The notes under the pieces are model-generated. The model saw nothing but the letters and a program-made list of their open reading frames with translations, had not been told where the DNA came from and ran no database searches. A DNA stretch of 64,000 nt from a virus. Below are positions 58,403 through 64,000 of this stretch, in pieces. The stretch's first letter is position 1, and each line of letters opens with the position of its first letter. Both the position numbers and the translations under genes were made by a program. The DNA is taken from IMG/VR virus record IMGVR_UViG_3300003323_000724, positions 39,940-103,939 of that record. One strand, written 5' to 3'.

Positions 58403-60024
58403 TGAGCATCCAGTTTGCCGGTGTTCCCTTATCGCCGTTACATAACAATCAAACAGAAGCTAGTCAATACTGGCACGGTCACAGGATTGATGAGTACGAA
58501 TACCAGTCTTATTTTCAGCAATCCATTCAACACCTTCCTACCCCATACATTCCCAAGCGGGACGCCCCCCGTCTCGGGGTTCTAAGCATTCCCACGGGGG
58601 CCAGCCGCTTTACCACTTGCCACTTGCTTGCTACTGGTGAGCAACTTGCGGCCATTCGCCAACAGATCGGCACCGTTCCCGTTCCCAGAACACTTCTCAT
58701 CACGGACGGCACTACCTCGATCCAAACCCAACTCTTCCTCATTGCTGCTCGGCCGATTCACCAACGGGGATCGAACGAATGGTACATGCTCACCTTGGCA
58801 GACGAGAGATTTTATTGGATGACTTCAGGGGACGCAGCAGCTCCTACGGCTCCCGTCTCTTGGAGCAGCATGCTCACATCACTCTTCGGCGCAATCGGCG
58901 CCGCCCCAAGTATCGATTCTATCGCTTCCGCGTACCTTACCCCGAACACGGATAGGTGGGACGTTGGGGTCCAACCGATCCCGCTTCTGATCGACGCCGT
59001 TTGTCGTCAGATTGGAATGCAGGTCGTTCGGCTCCTAGATGGGACGGTTCAGGTCGTTAACTACAACACAGCACAAGTGGCGGACACATCGCGGTGGGAG
59101 AGTATTCGCAATCTGGTCCTGGCCGGCGGGCGGTTGGCAGCGACCGATCTAGCGCGCATGGTCCCCGCTTCCGTCGACGTGATGTTCTTCGACGGGACCA
59201 CAACCAACAAGACGCTTTCTTCTCTTGCTTTATCCGCTTTCGGAGGCATCAATGGCGTTACCTACGGGACGGCTCGGTACACGGCCGATCCCGCTGCTGG
59301 GGCTGCTAATCCTACGCAGAAGGCTAACCTCGCAACTCAGGCGGCGACCGACTACTACAATTGGGTTCTCTCACTGACCGATTGTACCCTCCGGGGCGTT
59401 CAAAATATTCAACCAACCGGTCTCGATGACGTGGTGGAATGGGTTCACCACCCAGACCAGATCGTCACACGGATCATTCGTCCGCAGTACAGCGACAGGA
59501 ACGTTTACGGGGAGGAATTCTCATCACAGAGTACGGGAACTGGTACTGGCACGGGGACAGGAACGGGAACCGGCACGGGGGACTGCATCAGTTACAAGGT
59601 TCAGTGCGAAAACGGATTCCTTGTGCAATACAGATGCGAATCTGATGACAATTGGGTTTACGATTCATCGCTGGGCTTACCTTGTTCGTCCGATACCGAA
59701 ATCACCACTGGAAACTACCCATTCATCTTTCGCTACGTCTCGGACGTGTGTCCCATCTTTGGGCATCTTCGAGAGGTTAACACTAACGATACGGCTACTC
59801 TCGAAGATGATGTTTTGGTGGCGAAAACGGCTGGTATTACAATTACTCTTCCCAGTCCCGCAACCAACCCCGGGGGCCAAGACTGGCTGTGGATCAAGAA
59901 CCAAGCCGGCGGTAACATAGACCTGTCCGGAACCGTTGATGGGACCGCTGGAACGACCACGCTGGCAGACGGTGAGTCGGTGATTCTCGTCAACGACGGT
60001 TTGGCCACTTGGCTTGTCTTCTAA
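58402..60024 (+). CDS. Tail protein with Gly-Thr hinge and C-terminal fibre domain
   Basis: 540 residues. The N-terminal ~370 residues look like a globular tail-tip or baseplate module ('PRTLLITDGTTSIQTQLFLI'). A (Gly-Thr)n hinge follows (~378-392), then a small Cys-rich domain (CISYKVQCENG, YRCESDDNW), and 'ITLPSPATNPGGQDWLWIKN', '...LADGESVILVNDGLATW', a fibre end domain common in phages. Confidence 0.6.
   Translation: MSIQFAGVPLSPLHNNQTEASQYWHGHRIDEYEYQSYFQQSIQHLPTPYIPKRDAPRLGVLSIPTGASRFTTCHLLATGEQLAAIRQQIGTVPVPRTLLITDGTTSIQTQLFLIAARPIHQRGSNEWYMLTLADERFYWMTSGDAAAPTAPVSWSSMLTSLFGAIGAAPSIDSIASAYLTPNTDRWDVGVQPIPLLIDAVCRQIGMQVVRLLDGTVQVVNYNTAQVADTSRWESIRNLVLAGGRLAATDLARMVPASVDVMFFDGTTTNKTLSSLALSAFGGINGVTYGTARYTADPAAGAANPTQKANLATQAATDYYNWVLSLTDCTLRGVQNIQPTGLDDVVEWVHHPDQIVTRIIRPQYSDRNVYGEEFSSQSTGTGTGTGTGTGTGTGDCISYKVQCENGFLVQYRCESDDNWVYDSSLGLPCSSDTEITTGNYPFIFRYVSDVCPIFGHLREVNTNDTATLEDDVLVAKTAGITITLPSPATNPGGQDWLWIKNQAGGNIDLSGTVDGTAGTTTLADGESVILVNDGLATWLVF
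59533..59580 (+). repeat. Gly-Thr codon repeat
   Basis: A 6-base imperfect repeat (GGN-ACN) encoding alternating Gly and Thr within the 58402 gene, a flexible hinge. A short version occurs in the 61060 gene (near 61168). Confidence 0.75.
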
Positions 60025-60037
60025 CGGGAGTTCCAAC

Positions 60038-61063
60038 GTGGCCCTTTTGCACAATCAAACGATTATCGGTGCTGAATCAATGGTGTCGGTATCTAACAGT
60101 ACCGATACCCCTCTTGCGGCCGGTGCGACATGGACCGGATTGGGAGAGTCAATTAGTGGCTACATCTCGGTAGCAGTTTCGATTACAACAGACCAGCCGG
60201 GAACCTGTCACCTTTTATATTCTCCTAACGGCGAACATTGGGACTTTGATATTGTTGCCAATGTGGTTCTCGGACAGCCGATGCCCCGAATCGTTACTAG
60301 TGGCATCCGCGCCCCGTGGGTAAAGGTTACGTTCACCAATACGTCTGGATCGCCTCAAACGTACTTGCGACTTCAGACGATGTACAATCCGTCTGCTGTA
60401 GACACTGGATCGTCTCGGGTCTCTGACGGGTTTTCTAATGCGGCTCTTGCGGAGACTGTAAAATCGGCCGTCTTCGGAACTAGGGATGACGGGGCGACGA
60501 CGGGGATCAAATTCGACAACTTCAACCAACTGAAAACTACGGCCAATGTTGCTAACTTCCCGAATCCGCAACCAGTAAGCGGGACTATTTCCGTTTCAAA
60601 TTTTCCGGCTACGTATTCCGTAACGGGAGCCTTTTGGCAGGCCACACAACCGATTTCCGGAACCATTACTGCTCTACCAAGTACAACAGCTACTAACGGG
60701 TGGAGCACCGGAACTTTATCTACATCAACAACCACTGCCGATCAAACAATTGTCTCATACACTGTTCCTAATGGTAAAACATTACTGCTTAACGGCGCAG
60801 ATGTGTCTTGTATTGCAACTGGAATACTGGGCAATATTCTTGCCCTTGTTACGGTACAAAACTTGGGACTCACGTCTCTTGTGATCGACGGAACGAAAAT
60901 TTGGACAGGACAACTTGCGGGACTAACACAAGATCGGGATCGGACCCAATCCGTTGCGAATCCTATTCCAGTTCCAGCCGGGTTGATTGTTAAAATAGTT
61001 TGCACCCCGGGAATAACCACTCTTCTTCGTTGGATTGGAAATATCGAAGGTGTCTTAGTGTGA
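60038..61063 (+). CDS. Tail/fibre structural protein, 341 residues
   Basis: GTG 60038 after GGGAG. Beta-rich with 'GQPMPRIVTSGIRAPWVKVT' and a Thr/Ser-rich middle ('PQPVSGTISVSNFPATYSVT', 'PISGTITALPSTT'), repeated 'FPxxxPVSGTI' units common in phage tail fibres. Ends GTGA-overlapping the next gene. Confidence 0.6.
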   Translation: MALLHNQTIIGAESMVSVSNSTDTPLAAGATWTGLGESISGYISVAVSITTDQPGTCHLLYSPNGEHWDFDIVANVVLGQPMPRIVTSGIRAPWVKVTFTNTSGSPQTYLRLQTMYNPSAVDTGSSRVSDGFSNAALAETVKSAVFGTRDDGATTGIKFDNFNQLKTTANVANFPNPQPVSGTISVSNFPATYSVTGAFWQATQPISGTITALPSTTATNGWSTGTLSTSTTTADQTIVSYTVPNGKTLLLNGADVSCIATGILGNILALVTVQNLGLTSLVIDGTKIWTGQLAGLTQDRDRTQSVANPIPVPAGLIVKIVCTPGITTLLRWIGNIEGVLV

Positions 61064-62016
61064 GCAAGAGAATAGTAGGACTGACTGTTGAATATTCCCT
61101 CGGGGTCGTCAAGGCCGTGGGGTCTTCGACCGTATTTGAGTGCGTGGAAAATCCAGAAGCGTGTTGCGACGGAACCGGCACGGGGGAGCTTTCGACCGGG
61201 TGCTGTTACCTATCTCAGCCAAACGACACGGTTCAGTTCTTGGTAAACGGTCCCTTTGGGTTCGCTTGTACCGAGTGTGAATTCGGCGGTGATTTGACCT
61301 ACGACGACAACTTGGTCTGGACCTTTCCCATTACCGAAAACGAGTGCAATGTTGATCTGGAAATGAAGTTGTACTGTGACGCGGGTCATTGGAAAGTGTC
61401 TGGAAAGTTCATCCTACCCGATGGAACCGAAGTGCCTTTTGACGTTCCCGCGATAATCAGCCCAACGACCGGAGCACTTATTGGTGTTGTGGCGATTCCC
61501 GGATGTCCCACTCCGGCCATGATCGGAATCGATTCTCCGTGCGAAGGGGCAGTCAGTTGGATCTGCTTGGACAACGAGACTTGCACAGCCATTTCCGGAC
61601 CGGATGGGGAATTTACATCAAAGTCTGAGTGTGAATCCAACTGCCCAGCGGCTCCGGTTAACTGCTGCCCGGACACGAGTAAGTCACTGTACTTCGAGGT
61701 GGTTTCTACAACTGGAACGTGTGGGTGCTTCGCGGGCACTTCTACCGTTGTTCCCTACATTGGAGGCGGCGGGGCTGGTCCGACTTGGAACAATACCGGC
61801 GGTCTGGGGTATCAACCGTGCTCCTACCCGTGTTCGATTAGCTTGACCTGTAACGGATCGGGGGAGTACACGAACCTGAACTTTACGGGCACAAACAGTT
61901 CGATCAACGTAGTATCCTGCTCTCCGTATGAAGCCTACGGGTACACTGAGATGAGTACCGTTCCGCCCGGATTGAATTGCACCGGAACTGTGATTTGGCG
62001 AATCACCGAATACTAG
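61060..62016 (+). CDS. Cys-rich tail/fibre protein
   Basis: 318 residues with more than 25 cysteines (CVENPEACCDGTGTGE, CCYLSQ, CTECE), unusual for phage structural proteins. GTG 61060 overlaps the preceding stop. Probably a disulfide or metal stabilised receptor-binding part. The stop shares CTAG with the convergent membrane-protein gene. Confidence 0.6.
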   Translation: MSKRIVGLTVEYSLGVVKAVGSSTVFECVENPEACCDGTGTGELSTGCCYLSQPNDTVQFLVNGPFGFACTECEFGGDLTYDDNLVWTFPITENECNVDLEMKLYCDAGHWKVSGKFILPDGTEVPFDVPAIISPTTGALIGVVAIPGCPTPAMIGIDSPCEGAVSWICLDNETCTAISGPDGEFTSKSECESNCPAAPVNCCPDTSKSLYFEVVSTTGTCGCFAGTSTVVPYIGGGGAGPTWNNTGGLGYQPCSYPCSISLTCNGSGEYTNLNFTGTNSSINVVSCSPYEAYGYTEMSTVPPGLNCTGTVIWRITEY

Positions 62017-62339
62017 TCCGGTTTCGTCGCAACAAAGTGGCTGCCGTTAACATCGATGATCCACACGTCATTGTTCAGCTCCGGACCACCCAGCGGGTGC
62101 TGTGCAACGGGTCGATGTGCAATAAACTCACCGGTGGGCTTGAATGATTCCCGAATCTCTAGTGGGGTCACAGTTCGTCCGGACGGGGATAATGGATCAG
62201 GTCTGTTGACAAGGATTCGAGGTGTGTTGACTTCTATGGGCATTACCGCTCGCGGTTCTCGTTTTCCGATGTGCTGTCCGAACAGAAAACCGGACGAGCC
62301 GGTAATCACTGCGACGATAATAACCCACTTGCTGTTCAC
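62013..62339 (-). CDS. Membrane-anchored small protein
   Basis: 108 residues from GTG 62339 (GGAG upstream). N-terminal hydrophobic helix (WVIIVAVITGSSGFLFG) anchors it; the outer part is Pro-rich and ends 'VWIIDVNGSHFVATKPD'. Divergent from the GT2 gene with only 21 bases between starts. Function unknown. Confidence 0.6.
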   Translation of the reverse strand: MNSKWVIIVAVITGSSGFLFGQHIGKREPRAVMPIEVNTPRILVNRPDPLSPSGRTVTPLEIRESFKPTGEFIAHRPVAQHPLGGPELNNDVWIIDVNGSHFVATKPD

Positions 62340-62360
62340 GTTTTGCTCCAAAAGGACGTT

Positions 62361-63476
62361 ATGGGAATCGACAAATTGAATCTGCTGCAAAAAGCCATCC
62401 AAGCCCACCGACTGAACCCGAATCCGCCCCCGGCTCCCGAAAAGATTCTCCGGTCCGGGGCCAAAGTTGCCCCTCTCGGGGGCTTTCAGGGAACCAACAC
62501 AGTCCGTCCCGGTCAATTTGCAGTGACTGTTGTTCTCCCTCACCTAAACACGGTCGAACAACTCAAGTTAGCCGTTGGTTTGTGGCGGTGTCAAACCGTC
62601 CGTCCGTTCATCTGCGTCATCGATACCGGTTCCCCGTGGGAAGTTGTCGAAGACTTGGAACACAACCTCCGCGCGACGGACTGTGAAATTCACTACATTC
62701 GCGGCCACGGATACAAGCACAGTTCCGAGCCGGTCACGGCCGCTCTCGACCTGTCACACACTCGGTGCCAGACAGAATATCTGTTCCACACCCACACCGA
62801 CGTGTTTCCCAAGCGTAAGGACTTCCTACAGTTCATGATCGGGAAATGCAGCCACAAGAACCCGGTTGTGGGCTGGCAAATGTCCCCCCGGAACAATTCC
62901 ACGTTGCCCACAAAAGACGAGTGGAAGGAATGTGTGTCCCACACCGCAACCATGCTTCACATGCCCACGATCCATCGGGGACACTGTACTTGGGCAATGG
63001 AGATGTACTACGCTCACCGGCCAGAAGATCGCAAAGCATCTGTGGGCTGGCCGGATACCGAATCTCCGTTCTTGCTCTCGATGCGGAAAGCGGGAATTAC
63101 CCCTGAACTTCTCGGACCGGAGCCAAATTTCCAGTTCCATCGGCTGACGACTGACGACGGGCGAGAGTGGGCCGATCACGCTCGAAGTTACACTGGGTTA
63201 GTTGCCCATAGTCCCGCTACCGAAAAGCTCCGGATCAAGGCCGAATCGTACATGCAACAGGCTATGGCCGATGCCCGCAAGCGGCTCCGGGACTGGACCG
63301 ATCCGACCGGGTGTGAGTTTCGATCGGCGGAATCCACGGGAACCGTCAAATGCCCCTCCTGTCGGGGCACAGTCGAACTGAAGGTGTTTGACTGCTCGAA
63401 ACACAAATCTTGTGTTTTGGGCAAAGAGGGGGCTGGTCACAAAAACTGTACTACCTGCCCCGATCGGAAGAACTAA
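62361..63476 (+). CDS. GT2-family glycosyltransferase
   Basis: 371 residues from ATG 62361 (AAGGACGTT). GT-A fold signs: 'VTVVLPHLNTVEQLKLAVGL', 'RPFICVIDTGSPWEVVEDLE', and 'LFHTHTDVFPKR' with an acidic residue in the DxD position. The C-terminal ~50 residues carry CPSCRG and further Cys pairs (KSCV, KNCTTC), a zinc ribbon. Together with the GT25-like fusion it would decorate virion or host glycans. Confidence 0.75.
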   Translation: MGIDKLNLLQKAIQAHRLNPNPPPAPEKILRSGAKVAPLGGFQGTNTVRPGQFAVTVVLPHLNTVEQLKLAVGLWRCQTVRPFICVIDTGSPWEVVEDLEHNLRATDCEIHYIRGHGYKHSSEPVTAALDLSHTRCQTEYLFHTHTDVFPKRKDFLQFMIGKCSHKNPVVGWQMSPRNNSTLPTKDEWKECVSHTATMLHMPTIHRGHCTWAMEMYYAHRPEDRKASVGWPDTESPFLLSMRKAGITPELLGPEPNFQFHRLTTDDGREWADHARSYTGLVAHSPATEKLRIKAESYMQQAMADARKRLRDWTDPTGCEFRSAESTGTVKCPSCRGTVELKVFDCSKHKSCVLGKEGAGHKNCTTCPDRKN

Positions 63477-63520
63477 GCCTTCAACTTGTCGATCAGCTTG
63501 CTGATTTCGGCTCGATTCAT
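63473..63520 (-). CDS. 15-residue ORF behind a strong promoter
   Basis: MNRAEISKLIDKLKA, with GGAG just upstream and a TTGACT/CATATT promoter 35 bases further. Its stop overlaps the stop of the GT2 gene. Either a micropeptide, or a truncated gene left after rearrangement. Helix-forming sequence. Confidence 0.4.
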   Translation of the reverse strand: MNRAEISKLIDKLKA

Positions 63521-63554
63521 TTTCTTTCTCCGTTTGGGTTTCCGTTACGTCTCA

Positions 63555-63582
63555 AATATGCCTCATGGAATTTCAGAGTCAA
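63555..63582 (-). promoter_or_regulatory. Cargo-type promoter, reverse strand
   Basis: Minus strand TTGACT (63577-63582), 16-base spacer ending GAGG, CATATT (63555-63560). The only visible target is the 15-codon ORF. Confidence 0.72.
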
Positions 63583-63589
63583 ACAAAGT

Positions 63590-63611
63590 GGGAGGAATTA
63601 TTTGTCCTCCC
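63590..63611 (-). terminator. Stop-codon hairpin next to the promoter
   Basis: GGGAGGA/TCCTCCC (7 base pairs, 8-base loop) with the stop codon of the Ala-rich gene in its loop. Same arrangement as at 18351-18367. Confidence 0.5.
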
Positions 63612-64000
63612 AGATCCCGAGAAGGTTTGTGATCACCCAATCACTGTTCCCGAACTCCTCGAAATCGTTCTGTAGGTGTTCGATCGTTTCCAAGTGATCA
63701 AACCCCGCGTCCTGTAACGCATCTGCCAAGATCGGCATCCGGTCGAACGCTCGTTCTGCGTGAATCCCACGAGCAATCTCAACAGCCGTGCTGGTTTTCC
63801 ACTCTGCTCGGAAATTCAATTCTGGGCCGCGACAGTACTTGAACTTTTTGTAACACCACTTCCATTTTTCCTGTCGGTTAGCAGCGTCAGCAGCGTAAGC
63901 AGCAGCGTTAGCAGCAGCGTTAGCAGCAGCGTAAGCAGCAGCGTTAGCAGCGTTAGCAGCAGCGTAAGCAGCGTAAGCAGCAGCGTTAGCAGCAGCGTTA
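63598..64000 (-). CDS. Ala-Asn/Tyr repeat protein with MPILADALQ domain (5' end beyond window)
   Basis: Open from the window edge to a TAA at 63598. It begins with repeats of Ala-Ala-Asn and Ala-Ala-Tyr (at least 37 residues), then 'RQEKWKWCYKKFKYCRGPEL' and 'RMPILADALQDAGFDHLETI', the module shared with the 24224 gene. Such AAYAA repeats upstream of that module occur in planctomycete proteins. The N-terminus is missing, so total length is unknown. It ends in a hairpin with its stop codon in the loop. Confidence 0.7.
   Translation of the reverse strand, partial: NAAANAAAYAAYAAANAANAAAYAAANAAANAAAYAADAANRQEKWKWCYKKFKYCRGPELNFRAEWKTSTAVEIARGIHAERAFDRMPILADALQDAGFDHLETIEHLQNDFEEFGNSDWVITNLLGIWEDK
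63882..64000 (-). repeat. Trinucleotide-type Ala/Asn/Tyr repeat
   Basis: On the minus strand GCT runs are interrupted by AAC or TAC codons (GCTGCTAAC, GCTGCTTAC). The repeat continues past the window edge. Prone to length change and to assembly collapse. Confidence 0.85.

Noticed and set aside
63882-64000. Short regular repeats that might be read as a CRISPR array
   Set aside because: Period is 3-12 bases with no spacers and it is an open reading frame coding for Ala/Asn/Tyr.

Overview
This window looks like the genome, or a large part of it, of a tailed bacteriophage (or prophage) of a Gemmata-like planctomycete. The phage evidence is a complete packaging and head block: terminase small and large subunits, a Mu gp29-type (DUF935) portal, a Mu gpI-type protease/scaffold, the major capsid protein and a Mu gp36-type (DUF1320) connector. 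A long run of tail and fibre genes follows. The planctomycete evidence is the Gemmata 'repeat-companion' domain (TIGR02996) in five proteins (eight copies in all), a protein with an MPILADALQ motif and Ala-Asn/Tyr repeats, and a secreted protein with a PEP-CTERM-like C-terminal anchor. Genes are tightly packed, with many ATGA/GTGA stop-start overlaps and frequent GTG starts. I see no rRNA, tRNA, CRISPR array, integrase, holin or recognisable endolysin.

Layout. 1-8.9 kb (+): DNA metabolism, namely a gp32-like ssDNA-binding protein, ArsR-like regulator, RecA/UvsX-like recombinase, CsrA-like protein, 5'-3' exonuclease and RusA-like resolvase, then small unknown genes and a TIGR02996 zinc-ribbon protein. 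8.9-17.9 kb (+): terminase small subunit, three small genes, a 1,670-residue protein carrying four TIGR02996 units, terminase large subunit. 17.9-20.35 kb (-): two operons of small unknown genes. 20.4-32.7 kb (+): accessory genes (two TIGR02996 proteins, DUF262 protein, ABA-sandwich protein, HTH protein, a GT25-GH130-like fusion, a methyltransferase, a small protein containing a copied piece of the portal, a Tat-signal protein). 32.8-35.8 kb (+): portal fused to a putative metallopeptidase and an acetyltransferase-like domain. 35.9-37.5 kb (-): a small operon. 37.6-43.2 kb (+): protease/scaffold, decoration-like protein, capsid, connector. 43.2-43.8 kb (-): a frameshifted HNH homing endonuclease. 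43.9-62.0 kb (+): tail proteins, including a 1,610-residue FN3-repeat/heparinase-like tailspike, interrupted by one reverse-strand secreted protein gene. 62.0-64.0 kb: mixed accessory genes (membrane protein, GT2 glycosyltransferase, 15-codon ORF, and the Ala-rich repeat protein cut by the window end).

How it works together. The left block should replicate and recombine DNA, the terminase pair packages it through the portal, and the right two thirds builds head and tail. The tailspike lyase, two glycosyltransferases and a methyltransferase suggest the phage both degrades and decorates surface glycans. Seven near-identical promoters (TTGACT or TTGCAT, 16-base spacer, CATAGT/CATATT) lie upstream of cargo modules, mostly the reverse-strand ones, and not in front of the recognised structural genes. 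Several structural genes instead begin behind leader hairpins, one of which pairs with the ribosome-binding site. Reverse-strand cargo genes often share their last bases with the plus-strand gene they face. Together these point to a mosaic phage with self-transcribed cargo cassettes, a modified portal and a giant packaging-locus protein built from host-type domains.
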